Shown here: positions 39,299-49,900 of the stretch, in pieces | Position numbering within the stretch: the first letter of the stretch is position 1 | Layout of the letters: every line of letters starts with the position of its first letter | Assembly: GCA_016721305.1 (NCBI GenBank) | Contig: JADKIH010000002.1 | Coordinates: forward strand, 310,001 to 374,000 | Direction: 5' to 3' | From: Bacteroidota bacterium | GTDB lineage: Bacteria; Bacteroidota; Bacteroidia; AKYH767-A; 2013-40CM-41-45 | Length of the DNA: 64,000 bases | Made by a program: the position numbers and the translations under genes | Notes under the pieces: model-generated | Database searches by the model: none | Seen by the model: the letters and a program-made list of their open reading frames with translations, nothing else | Told to the model about the DNA's origin: nothing

Positions 39299-41136
39299 AT
39301 GCAAATGCGTGTCCTGCTTTTGCTATTAGTACTCCCCTTCTCGATCGAAATTTCAGTTGCTCAAGAAGGTGCCGCCAAAAAGATACGACAAAAATTTATC
39401 GTGACATTGAAACATATTCTAAGAAGAGTAAGTTCCGGACGTTTATCTACAAACTGATATTTAAGCCCATTGAACCATCAGCAAAAAAAAGCAGCAAGAA
39501 GAATAAACAATATAAAAAACTTATCAATAAACCCTACAGTGCATTCGAAGGGAAAATAATTCGGCACATAAATATATTAACGCTTGACCCGTTCGGCTAT
39601 TCGATTAATGACACAACTTCCAATACGAAAGAATTATTGCCGAGAACAGCAAACAGATTGCATATACGATCGCAGAAAATTACTATCCGAAACTTATTGC
39701 TCATTCACCGCAACGATGAATTCGACTCCTTGCTTGTCAAAGAATCGGAACGGCTAGTCCGTAGCAGACCTTTTGTGAAAGAAGTGCTTTTTACCGTCAC
39801 GTCTACCGGAAAGAATTCCGATTCAGTTGATATCTCCATTCGCGAAATCGACAATTGGAGCATGATTCCGGAAATTGCCATTAGTACGACAAGAATGACG
39901 GTTAATGTACTCGACAGAAATTTCTTCGGACTCGGGCATGAATTTAAGCCGGGATTCACGTGGTATCAATCAACCGGAAACAATGCTTTAACTTTAAAAT
40001 ACTTTATCCCCAATATTCGAAACACGTTTATCAACAGCACTTTTCTGCTCGACCGTGATCAATACGGAAATTACAACAGAGGTATCAGTGTGGACCGGCC
40101 TTTTTTCTCTCCATTTGCAAAGTGGGCGGCCGGAATGAGCTTCATTCAGAACTTTCGTCGTGACACATTGAAAGTAAATGACACATTGAACGAAGTTTCC
40201 CGTATCCGACTCAACACTCAGGATTACTGGGGCGGAAATGCCATTCAGATCTTCAAAGGGAATTCGGAAGAAAGCCGGACAACGAATCTTATTACGACAC
40301 TTCGCTACCTGAGAATTCGCTATTTGGAAAAACCGAGTCAGGATAGCAACTCAACAAATCAATATGAGAATTCAGATTTTTACATGACCGGCATTGGTGT
40401 GTCTACGCGAAAATACGTTCAGGATAAATTTATCTTCAACTACGGAATTACCGAAGATGTACCAATAGGGAAAGTGTACGGAATTACGGCAGGCTATCAG
40501 GCGCGTAAGTCAGGCGGGCGTGTCTATCTCGGAGCTAGAGTTTCTTTTGGTGAGTATTACAAATGGGGCTATCTGAGCACAAATCTCGAATATGGAACAT
40601 TTTACCGCTCATCAAATCGTGAAGAAGGTGTTATTTCGGCAGGGTTTAATTATTTCACCGGACTGATCGAAACCGGACTTTGGAAATTCCGGCTCTTTGC
40701 AAAACCGCAGTTTACTTTCGGCTTGAATCGTCTGGCTACAGATAGTATTACCTTGCGAAATAACAGCGGACTCGAAGGCTTTAACAGTTATGCGCTCTCG
40801 GGAACAGACAGAATGATTCTCAGTTTTCAGGCACAAAGTTATGCTCCATGGAATCTGATCGGTTTTCATTTCGGGCCTTATCTCATTTATTCGATGGGAG
40901 TACTTGGCGATGAAACAACAGGTTTTAGAAACAGTAAAGTTTATTCGCAAATTGGATTAGGTGTTTTGATCAGGAATGAAAATTTCATTATTAACACCTT
41001 CCAGTTTTCCGTATCCTTTTATCCACAGATACCGGGAAATGGCGATAATATTTTTAAATTTAACTCCTTCCGAACAACGGATTTCGGATTTCGTGATTTT
41101 GAAATCGGCAAACCCGCTGCATTAATATTTCAATGA
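39299..41136 (+). CDS. Outer-membrane barrel protein of the BamA/surface-antigen type (one frameshift)
   Basis: The signal peptide is MQMRVLLLLLVLPFSIEISV (an ATG at 39305 is also possible). One base is off near 39390; restored, the protein runs KIYRDIETYSKKSKFRTF and then a POTRA-like region (GKIIRHINILTLDPFGYSIN, LLIHRNDEFDSLLVKESERL, RSRPFVKEVLFTV, VDISIREIDNWSMIPEIAI), the alternating pattern of surface-antigen D15/BamA/TamA proteins. A ~380-residue beta-rich region follows (FFGLGHEFKPGFTWYQ ... FNSFRTTDFGFRDFEIGKP ending in IFQ), as expected for a 16-strand barrel. The product is about 612 residues. Its place next to mlaD suggests a role in lipid or protein handling at the outer membrane, which is inference. 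It may have one POTRA domain rather than five, so it is not BamA itself. Confidence 0.78.
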
Positions 41137-41137
41137 G

Positions 41138-42060
41138 ATGAAACGACTGAGCATATCAACCCGATTAAAAACACGCGTTTTCTGTTTACTGAAAGTCTGA
41201 GCGGATTTGTTTCCGACAACGGACTTAAATTGAGCGCAGCACTCTCCTACTATACTATATTTTCGTTGCCACCTTTGCTTATCATCATTATCAATCTCTG
41301 CGGGTTTATCTTTGGTCCGGAAGCCGTACGCGGTGAAATCTTCGGACAAATCAACGGTCTTGTCGGGAATGAAGCAGCCATGCAAATTCAGGAGACGATT
41401 AAAAATGTTTCCCTTTCAAACAGCAATACTTTCGCCACTACCATTGGCATTATCGTTTTGCTCATTGGCGCATCCGGTGTATTTTCAGAAATTCAGGACT
41501 CCATCAATTTCATCTGGGGTATCGAAGCCAAACCCAAAAAAGGTTTGGTGAAATTTTTAAAGAACAGATTGATGTCGTTTTCCATGATCGGATCAGTAGG
41601 CTTTCTGCTGCTCGTCGGATTGATCGTAAATTCCATCATGGACTTGCTCAACCAAAAACTTGCCTTACAATTTCCGAAAGACACGGTGTACTTAATTTAT
41701 GGATTCAACTTACTCATGGTCTTTATCATCATCACCCTTCTTTTCACCATCATTTTCAAAACGCTTCCCGACGGAAAAATTGTCTTGCGTGATTGCCTGA
41801 TTGGCGCCTCCTTCACGGCCTTTCTTTTCATGCTAGGCAAATTCGCCATCGGTGCATATCTCGGCAGTTCTGCCGTCGCCTCTGTCTATGGTACTGCCGG
41901 CTCAGTGATTCTGATTCTGGTTTGGGTTTACTACTCTGCCATCATCCTCTACTTCGGCGCTGAGTTTACCAAGATGTATGCGATTACACATGGAGACAAG
42001 ATTATTCCGAATGAGTATTCGGTTAGGATTTCGAAGGTGGTTTTGGAGGCTGAGAAGTAG
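41138..42060 (+). CDS. YihY/BrkB family inner-membrane protein (one frameshift near the start)
   Basis: The start is the ATG at 41138 (MKRLSISTRLK), 1 bp after the upstream stop. One missing A near 41170 breaks the frame; restored, it reads RFLFTESLSGFVSDNGLKLS and then the family hallmark AALSYYTIFSLPPLLIIII. Further helices and the motifs GIIVLLIGASGVFSEIQDSI, FIWGIEAKPKKG and GTAGSVILILVWVYYSAIIL match YihY/BrkB/RbnN family proteins, about 307 residues with six helices. The exact function of the family is unsettled (it was once called RNase BN). A GTGGAA repeat array begins just after the stop. Confidence 0.87.
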
Positions 42061-42067
42061 GAAATAT

Positions 42068-42112
42068 AAGTGGAAGTGAAGTGGAAGTGGAAGTGGAAGT
42101 GGAAGTGGAAGT
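42068..42112 (+). repeat. GTGGAA hexamer array
   Basis: Seven or so units of AAGTGG lie 8 bp after the yihY stop and 10 bp before the end of the convergent yifB gene, in a gap of only 60 bp. Confidence 0.9.
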
Positions 42113-42121
42113 TTTATTAGT

Positions 42122-43687
42122 CTACCCCATTCCATGCTGTGTGGCCTGACCCGCCCACCCCTCTCTATCCAAACTCCGATACTGTATCGCCTCTGCCAAA
42201 TGAGCCGTCTCAATATTCGTACTCGCATCTAAATCGGCAATCGTTCTGGCAACTTTCAGAATACGATCATAGGCACGGGCAGATAAGCCTAGTCGCTCCA
42301 TCGCTGTTTTCAGTAGCGTGCTTCCATCCTCGCCTATTTGACAAACGGAATGCAGCAGACTCGAATTCATTTGCGCATTGCAATAAATTCCTTCGCTGCC
42401 GATAAAACGGTTAGCCTGAATTTCACGGGCTCTGACTACTCGTTCCCGAACCTGATCGGATCTCTCGCCGCTGCGCTGCGAGGTGAGTTCTTTGAAGGGA
42501 ACGGGCGTTACTTCCAAATGAATGTCGATGCGATCGAGAAGCGGACCTGAAACTTTGTTGAGATATTTTTGAACGACGATCGTGCCGCAGACGCAGTCTT
42601 TGTCGGGGTGATTGTAATAGCCGCATGGGCATGGATTCATCGATGCCACCAACATAAAACTCGCCGGATAATCGATGCTGAATTTTGCGCGGGAAATGGT
42701 AACCGTTCGTTCTTCTAGTGGTTGGCGCATGACTTCTAAAACCGTTCGCTTGAATTCGGGTAACTCATCGAGGAATAAAACGCCGTTATGCGCGAGAGAA
42801 ATTTCGCCGGGTTGAGGGAAGCCACCACCTCCTACTAATGCCACATCACTGATCGTATGATGCGGCGAGCGAAACGGACGAATCGAAACCAACGATGCTC
42901 CGTCTTTTCCAAGCTTGCCGGCAACGGAATGAATCTTCGTTGTCTCCAATGCTTCACTCAATGTAAGTGGCGGAAGAATAGTTGGCAGTCGTTTGGCAAG
43001 CATCGTCTTCCCTGCTCCGGGCGGACCGATGAGAATAATATTGTGTCCGCCGGCTGCGGCAACTTCCATGGCACGCTTGATGTTTTCCTGACCGCGTACG
43101 TCGGAGAAATCGATGTCGAGACGACTCTGATTGTTTTTGAATTCTGCTTCAGCATCTACAACAGTTGGCTCCAAAATTAAATCGCCGTTGAAGAACTCAA
43201 CTACTTCAACAAGATTTTCTATTCCGTAAACATCCAAACCTTTTACCAGCGCTGCTTCGCGCGCATTTTGCTTCGGTAAAATAAATCCTTTGAAGCCCTC
43301 TCGTTGCGCCTGGATGGCTATTGGCAATACGCCTTTGATGGGCTGCAGACTTCCATCAAGCGACAACTCGCCCATGATAATGTACTTTTCCAAGTCATCT
43401 TGCTTTACCTGTCCGGAGGCGGCAAGTATTCCCATCGCAATCGTGAGATCATACGCCGAACCTTCTTTCCGAATATCGGCCGGCGCCATATTCACTGTGA
43501 TCTCCAGTCGCGGATACGTGTACTTGCAATTCTTTATCGCCGGAACAATTCGTTTCTGACTTTCCTTCACGGCATTATCAGGCAAACCGACATGAATAAA
43601 GTTAACGCCCGAGGCAATGTTGACTTCAACAGTTATCGTTGTTGCGTTCACGCCGTAAACGGCGCTACCGCAGGTTCTGACCAGCAT
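42122..43687 (-). CDS. comM: YifB/ComM family Mg-chelatase-like AAA+ ATPase
   Basis: This 521-residue AAA+ protein is related to ComM, which drives branch migration of incoming DNA during natural transformation. The order is an N-terminal Lon-protease-like fold (about residues 1-165, FIHVGLPDNAVKESQKRI, IMGELSLDGSLQPIKGVLP), a Mg-chelatase AAA core with Walker A ILIGPPGAGKTMLAKRLP, Walker B GVLFLDELPEF, sensor region MRQPLEERTVTISRA, a Cys-rich insert NPCPCGYYNHPDKDCVC (possible zinc site) and the C-terminal helical domain (LSARAYDRILKVARTIADLD). The frame is intact. The ATG at 43687 is preferred to a TTG two codons earlier. A role in DNA uptake or recombination is inferred from the family. 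Confidence 0.92.
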   Translation of the reverse strand: MLVRTCGSAVYGVNATTITVEVNIASGVNFIHVGLPDNAVKESQKRIVPAIKNCKYTYPRLEITVNMAPADIRKEGSAYDLTIAMGILAASGQVKQDDLEKYIIMGELSLDGSLQPIKGVLPIAIQAQREGFKGFILPKQNAREAALVKGLDVYGIENLVEVVEFFNGDLILEPTVVDAEAEFKNNQSRLDIDFSDVRGQENIKRAMEVAAAGGHNIILIGPPGAGKTMLAKRLPTILPPLTLSEALETTKIHSVAGKLGKDGASLVSIRPFRSPHHTISDVALVGGGGFPQPGEISLAHNGVLFLDELPEFKRTVLEVMRQPLEERTVTISRAKFSIDYPASFMLVASMNPCPCGYYNHPDKDCVCGTIVVQKYLNKVSGPLLDRIDIHLEVTPVPFKELTSQRSGERSDQVRERVVRAREIQANRFIGSEGIYCNAQMNSSLLHSVCQIGEDGSTLLKTAMERLGLSARAYDRILKVARTIADLDASTNIETAHLAEAIQYRSLDREGWAGQATQHGMG

Positions 43688-43749
43688 AGACAATAGTTTT
43701 TAAGCCCGCTTCATAGCAGGGATTTATGACTTAGTAAATGCCGGGATTA

Positions 43750-43772
43750 CCATTTCTTCTAACGAAGAATGG
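43750..43772 (-). terminator. Hairpin between gmhA and comM
   Basis: The stem CCATTTCTTC-TAAC-GAAGAATGG (one mismatch) lies 20 bp after the gmhA stop. It has no T-run, so termination is uncertain. Confidence 0.4.
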
Positions 43773-43791
43773 TTAAAAGTTCAACAATGAA

Positions 43792-44368
43792 TCAGAACGA
43801 AAGTTCGATTGCCTGTATGAGTGAATGAATCACTTTGATGTGAATTTCCTGTGCGCGATCAGCATAAGGTGAATGAGGTGCACGAATTTCGATATCGCAC
43901 AGCGGCCCGATTTGCCCGCCGTCTTTGCCTGTAAGACCGACAACAATCATCTTCGAATCCTTTGCGGCATGAATGGCTTCCAAATACATTCTTCGAATTT
44001 CCACTTGTGCTGATTGCCAATAGCACATCGCCTTCTTTGCCTAATGCTTCGATGTAACGTGAGAATACAAAGTCATAGCCGTAATCATTTGCCACGCAAG
44101 AGAGATGCGAAGGATCAGAGATACTGATAGCAGGCAACGCACGACGATGCTCGCGGAATCGTCCGCTCAGTTCTTCGGCAAAGTGCATGGCATCGCACAT
44201 ACTGCCACCATTACCGCAAGAGATGATCTTGCCTCCGTTCTGAATGGCGTTAACCATAGCCGCCGCAGAAGTAGCTATTGCAGTGATGTTTTTCTCTGAT
44301 GAATAAAATTGCTGTAACACACTTTCAGCCTCTTTCAGATTGGCTTTGATTTGCTCAGTGATTTGCAT
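43792..44368 (-). CDS. gmhA: D-sedoheptulose-7-phosphate isomerase (one frameshift)
   Basis: GmhA makes D-glycero-D-manno-heptose 7-phosphate, the first step to the ADP-heptose of lipopolysaccharide core. The SIS fold shows AAAMVNAIQNGGKIISCGNGGS (sugar-phosphate loop), MHFAEELSGRFREHRRALPA, and STSGNSKNV, the second phosphate loop. One extra T near 43986 breaks the frame; without it the sequence runs STSGNSKNVLEAIHAAKDSK and ends KVIHSLIQAIELSF. The restored length of about 192 residues equals the family norm. It is probably a single gene, followed by a hairpin and then comM. Confidence 0.93.
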
Positions 44369-44559
44369 AGACTTTCTGTTTCGCGGGGTGAAGGTAAGAA
44401 AGTGCTTTGGAATTGGTGCTTGGGGGTGAGAAGTATTCGCTTTTATGCGGATTTCGGTGATCGGGGTGTTGGGTGATCAGTTATGTGTGTACGCAACAAC
44501 TTCACTAAGGATTTCTCTAGGTCAGTCGGGGAGGATTGTGCTTTTAATCGTATTAATTA

Positions 44560-45677
44560 GTCGTTCATCGTCCGGGTTCGAGCAGTTTGTATTAACATTA
44601 GTAGGTTGTCCCGGACGATGAACGACATACAAAAACCAAGGTGAACCGTCATCTCGCAGAGAGCCTGTAGGTAATTAAGAAAGCAGTCGATTTGTACTTG
44701 ATTTTAAGTTCAACGCCTTATTACCTACAAGGTCCCCCTTTGGGGGATGACGTTCGTAAAAGCTTATCAATATGTCGTTCATCGTCCGGGACAAACTGAA
44801 TCCTATAAACAAAGTTCTTGAGCCCGGACGATGAACGACATACAAAAACCAAGGTGAACCGTCATCTCGCAAAGAGCCTGTAGGTAATTAAGAAAGCAGT
44901 CGATTTGTACTTGATTTTAAGTTCAACGCCTTATCCCTACAAGGTCCCCCTTTGGGGGATGACGTTCGTAAAAGCTTATCAATATGTCGTTCATCGTCCG
45001 GGACAAACTGAATCCTATAAACAAAGTTCTTGAGCCCGGACGATGAACGACATACAAAAACCAAGGTGAACCGTCATCTCGCAGAGAGCCTGTAGGTAAT
45101 TAAGAAAGCAGTCGATTTGTACTTGATTTTAAGTTCAACGCTTCATTACCAACAAGGTCCCCCTTTGGGGGATGACGTTCGTAAAGCTTCAATATGTCGT
45201 TCATCGTCCGGGACAAACTGAATCCTATAAACAAAGTTCTTGAGCCCGGACGATGAACGACATATAAAACCAAGGTGAACCGTCATCTCGCAGAGAGCCT
45301 GTAGGTAATTAAAGCAGTCGATTTGTACTTGATTTTAAGTTCAACGCCTTTTACCTCAAGGTCCCCCTTTGGGGATGACGTTCGTAAAGTTATCAATATG
45401 TCGTTCATCGTCCGGGACAAACTGAATACTATAAACAAAGTTCTTGAGCCCGGACGATGAACGACATACTAAACCAAGGTGAACCGTCATCTCGCAGAGA
45501 GCCTGTAGGTAATTAAGAAAGCAGTCGATTTGTACTTGATTTTAAGTTCAACGCCTTATTACCTACAAGGTCCCCTTTGGGGATGACGTTCGTAAAGCTT
45601 ATCAATATGTCGTTCATCGTCCGGGACAAACTGAATCCTATAAACAAAGTTCTTGAGCCCGGACGATGAACGACATA
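44560..45677. repeat. Tandem array of ~210-bp structured units with six 20-bp-stem hairpins
   Basis: Six near-identical inverted repeats, left arm TATGTCGTTCATCGTCCGGG and right arm its exact complement, begin near 44560, 44772, 44984, 45194, 45398 and 45607 with loops of ~32 nt (the first has a variant left flank and loop). The spacers of ~140 nt are repeated too: each holds the pair CGTCATC/GATGACG, an inner pair TGTAGGTAAT/ATTACCTACA in the best copies, and a CCCCCTTTGGGGG hairpin. Unit periods are about 204-212 bp, with small indels in homopolymers. No credible gene is inside; short open frames here simply repeat with the unit. Flanks are gmhA and murB. Confidence 0.92.
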
Positions 45678-45689
45678 CAAATGGCTAAT

Positions 45690-46021
45690 CGGTGAACGTA
45701 AGACTTTTGTAGATAGCACGCGTGTCGGAAGCTGTCTTTTGGCTTTCGCCTTTTGGTTTTTGAGTTAGCCGTAGGCCTAAAAAGTAAACAGCGGCTCTCC
45801 CTGCCGCTGTTCAACTCGAATAAACACCTCCATGTTGTTTAACCAAAAACTAACCATGAGATGCATCGAATATACACCCGGAATGGGCGGACGTCAATTC
45901 AATTAGGTGGCGAATCTTACGGTCTTGGTGAATGGTGGCTTTTGCTCTGTGAGTAACGGAGTTCAAAAATTCCCGGGGCTTGTATTTTTCCTATGGGCAT
46001 TCCTCCTATTTTCGTCGGACT
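45690..46021. other. Intergenic with a 9-bp hairpin
   Basis: No gene was recognised between the hairpin array and murB. A perfect stem AACAGCGGC-TCTCCCT-GCCGCTGTT lies at 45787-45811 without a T-run. Confidence 0.5.
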
Positions 46022-46689
46022 ATGTTGATTCAGGAAAACTTCTCGCTTAAATCGCTCAATACGTTCGGACTTGATGTGAAATGCCGGTTCTATGCCCGGA
46101 TTGAATCGGTCATCGATCTCCAATCTGTTCTGGCCGACACCCGCTTCGCTTCGGTTCGGAAAATTGCAGGTGGCGGCGTTGTATGGCATGAGTTCGTCCT
46201 GCATACGGTAAATCTGGGGCTCGGCGGACTGGAAAACCTCTCGCTCATTCCGGGCTTTGTTGGAGCGGCACCGATTCAGAATATCGGCGCTTACGGTATG
46301 GAAATCAAGGACACAGCAATGCCGTTATCGCTATTCGACAGAGCAAACTACCCGATCCAAAAGTCATCGGTAACGCCGGAAGCTTTTTCAAAAACCCCGA
46401 AGTCCCGGCCGAACTCTTCGCTAAGCTTCAGGCAGACTATCCAACGATTGTCGGTTACAAGACAAAAAATGATCTCGTAAAACTCGCAGCCGGATGGCTC
46501 ATCGAGCAAGCAGGCTGGAAAGGAAAACAAATCGGCAACACCGGAATGCACTCTAAACAAGCTCTAGTCTTAGTTAACCACGGACACGCAACCGGCTCTG
46601 AATTAATCGATCACGCCAAGCGAGTTCAACAAAGCGTTCAGGAGAAGTTTGGGGTTTGGTTGGAGATGGAGGTTAACCTGATCAATTAG
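46022..46689 (+). pseudogene. murB: MurB (UDP-N-acetylenolpyruvoylglucosamine reductase) with two internal deletions
   Basis: MurB makes UDP-MurNAc for peptidoglycan with FAD and NADPH. The start MLIQENFSLKSLNTFGLDVK and the end (IGNAGSFFKNPEVPAELF with the catalytic Ser, LAAGWLIEQAGWKGKQIG, LVNHGHATGSELIDHA) are clearly MurB. Two stretches are missing. After KIAGGG the sequence jumps to VVWHEFVLHTV, losing about 38 residues of the FAD site. After AYGMEIKDT it jumps, out of frame, to IAIRQSKLPDPKVIGNAG, losing about 80 residues. Only about 222 of ~340 residues remain. As MurB is essential, either an intact copy lies elsewhere or the assembly has dropped sequence. Start at the ATG at 46022, stop TAG at 46687-46689. 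Confidence 0.85.
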
Positions 46690-46730
46690 CTGATGTGACG
46701 ATTAGCTGATGAGACGATTAGCTGATGAGG
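46685..46730 (+). repeat. ATTAGCTGATGAGACG array after murB
   Basis: Three units (ATTAGCTGATGTGACG, ATTAGCTGATGAGACG, ATTAGCTGATGAGG). The murB stop codon TAG is part of the first unit. Confidence 0.88.
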
Positions 46731-46759
46731 CTGTCGGCGTTCACGGAGCTGCTAAAAAA

Positions 46760-46787
46760 AATGCGACAGGGAGACCTATCGCATTTA
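46760..46787. terminator. Bidirectional terminator between murB and the histidine kinase
   Basis: The stem AAATGCGA-c-AGG-GAGA-CCT-a-TCGCATTT, with an A-run on the left and an AT-rich right side, lies between two convergent genes. Confidence 0.65.
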
Positions 46788-46871
46788 TTATTTATGAATG
46801 ATATATCGAAATTCTTAACCATCTAAAAACTACCTGCCTCAAATTAGCCCGGCACCTATCAGGAAGCCCCA

Positions 46872-46919
46872 TCGGCTAATCAGCTAATCAGTTAATCGGC
46901 TAATCAGCTAATCGGCTAA
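46872..46919 (-). repeat. GGCTAATC/AGCTAATC octamer array ending the histidine kinase gene
   Basis: Six units of (A/G)GCTAATC or AGTTAATC, inverted relative to the array at 46685-46730. The kinase stop codon (TAG on the minus strand, 46916-46918) is inside the last unit. Confidence 0.88.
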
Positions 46920-49900
46920 AGGTAGTTCTTCAACTCCGTCCTAGTCAACACCAACTCCACCGCCAGAGTCTTCACGAGATCACTGATTCCGCGGCTGTCG
47001 AGGTCCTTGCCTTTGATTTCGATCACCCGGCAGGTTTCGGCCATCTTGTTGGCTCCGATGTTTAAGGCAGAACCTTTCAGCTTATGAGCCAGTCCGGCCA
47101 TTTTTGGAAGATCCATAATAGGCAAGAGTGACGTTATTTCGGTAACGATCTCTTCGCTTTGATCGAGGAACATTTGGATAACCTGAGAGAAGAAATTCGG
47201 ATCGGCTCCGGATGTCATTTCTTTCAGTCGATTAATCACTACGCTGTTCACCAGCTCTGTTGCTGTATTATTCATGGCTGTATTCTTTTCGGTGATCTCT
47301 TTCTGAGTTTCCAGGAAGCGCCCACCCCATTTTCTAATTCGTTCGATAATTTCTTCGACCAAAAACGGCTTGCTAATATAATCATCCATTCCGGCCTCTA
47401 TACACTTTTCTTTATCGCCTTCTAAGGCAAAAGCTGTCATGGCTACAATGACCGGACGGCTTCTTAAATTCATCTTTGTCGTAATAAAGCGTGTTGCCTC
47501 CAATCCATCCATTTCCGGCATCTGCACGTCCATGAAGATAAGATCGAATTCGCCCTTATTCAACGCATCTATTACCTGCAAACCATTCGACACCATCACC
47601 GGCTTGTAACCTAATCCTTCAAAAATGTTCTGTGCCAATTTCTGATTGATCTGATTATCCTCGGCAATGAGTAAGCGTAACGGAATTTCTTCGCCAAGCT
47701 TCTTCTCTGTCTTTTGCTGTTGAATCGACTGCTCATTCTGCGTACGCTGATGGTGCTCTACACTAAACACTCCAATGAGGATATCCAGAACTTTCGATCG
47801 TGATTCATTGCTAGGAATGACAGCTGAAATAATTTCATTCGTGTAATCAAAGAATATATCGTCGGCTTTATCTGCATTAAATAATACTATCGGTAAGTCG
47901 TCTTTCGAACGTAACGTTCGGATTTCACGGGCAAGAACACTCGCCTTGGCTGAAATCATTTGCGCATCAATAAGAATCAAATTGATGTCGCGACGGTTTT
48001 TCAACTCTTCAATTGCCGCTTTCGAATCATCGGCAATCTTCGGAATCATTCCCCAACGCTTAAAGTAGTTTGCATACATGTCAGCCTCTGTCTTGTCGTC
48101 GCTGATAAGCATGACGTATGAATTCGCAAGGCGATTCGTTCCGGTGCGAGAATATTTCGGAATCTCTGCCTGAGGAACGGCTTTTGTCTTGATCGTAAAG
48201 ATAAAGTCGGAGCCTTGTCCTTCGACGCTCTCTACGTGTATAGTTCCATGCATCAACTCAACGAGATTTTTACAAATTGCCAAGCCGAGACCTGAACCAC
48301 CGTATGTTGCTGCCGTAGATGAATCAGCCTGCGAGAACGAACGGAACAGGCGTCCGATTTTAGACTTCGGAATACCAATACCGGTATCCTGAATATGGAA
48401 TTCCAATTCCATCTCCTCGCCTGCCTGGAATACTTTCAGAACTTTTACTGATACTTTTCCCTTTGCCGTAAACTTAATGGCGTTGGAAACAAGATTCATG
48501 AAGATCTGACGAATTCTGGTGATATCACCATAAACGTATGCAGGAACATCACGGGCAATGGTATATTGTAAGGAGAGATTTTTTTCTATCGCTTTCGACG
48601 ACAATAAATCGTACGTCTCTTCGATTGCTCTCTTAATAGCAAATGGCTTATTCTCCAATTCCATCTTCGATGATTCGATCTTCGAATAATCTAAAATGTC
48701 GTTGATAACGGAAAGCAATGCCTCGCCGCTTAATAAGATACTATCGACAAACTCCTGCTGTTTCGGATTTAACGTTGTTTGATTCAACAATCGTCCCATA
48801 CCGATTACACCATTTAACGGCGTACGAATCTCGTGACTCATCGTTGCGAGGAATCCTGACTTAGCCTGTGTAGCTGCTTCTGCTTCGTTCTTTTCTTTAA
48901 TCAATTTCTCTTCGAGCTCACGACGTCGTGTGATATCGTGACCGAAAATCGAAATACTCATGACATGTCCTGCCTCGTCTTTCACCGGCGTGATTACAAT
49001 TTCCAAATCGGAACGACGGCCATTCATCGTGATCGCTTTTTCCATCAGGAATTGTTCGCCTTTGAATGCTCGTGCATGTAAGTCGGAATAATCGGCACGC
49101 AAATTATCCGGCAAAATATCGAGCAGGCTAAATCCCGGCTCAACAACGATACCGGTCTGAGCATAGAGCATATCTGTTAATCGTGCGTTAATCGTCAGAA
49201 TGGTATGACGACGATCGACAGACAACATTGAATATTCCGTATTCTCAACCAAAGAGCTCAAACGATTTCTACTTTCAGAAATATTTCGTTCGATGCGTTT
49301 ACGCTGTGTAATATTATCGACGAATGAAATAACAAATCGCGGATGACCATTTTCATCTCGCGAAACGGAAAGCGATGAGCTTACCCAGATAACTTCATTG
49401 TTACGTTTTAAAAACCTTTTCTCTCGCTTGGAAACCGGAACTTCGCCTCGGAAAACAGATGAGAGCAATTTCTTTTCATTCGCCTTATCATCCGGATGAA
49501 TAATATCCATCACTAAAAGTGACAACAATTCCGATTCCGTGTAACCGATAAGATTTACAAAGGAGGCATTCACCCGAATGAAGCGATAGTTTGTTCCGAT
49601 AAATGCAATCGGAAAGGCTGCATCATTAATCCACGTGAAACCTTCACTCTGTTGCGCTGTTGTCACAACCTGGCTGGCAGACACAGTCGGCTCTTCAACT
49701 TTTGTGAAACGAACGCTGATAACACGACGATCGCCGATTTGCTTTTTAGAAGCCTCTAAAACAGCATTGAAACTCTTTTGCGTCAGTGTTCTGAATACAC
49801 CGTTCACACGAACAAATCCTTCTGTATCGAGACCTTGTTTGATTTTTAATCGCTCCTGCGCCGGAAATGACGGATCGAAGAATGATGAAATATCGGCACC

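Noticed and set aside
39299..41136. BamA itself
   Set aside because: Only one POTRA-like region fits before the barrel, too few for BamA, and the usual bamA neighbours are absent.
44560..45677. CRISPR array
   Set aside because: Units are ~210 bp with repeated, not unique, spacers, and no cas genes are near.
44560..45677. Integron attC cassette array
   Set aside because: The hairpins are perfectly paired 20-bp stems without the bulged bases and R/L boxes of attC, spacers hold no genes, and no integrase is seen.
44675..45719. Open frames of 65-68 codons inside the hairpin array
   Set aside because: They recur with the repeat unit, cross the inverted-repeat arms and have no protein-like composition.
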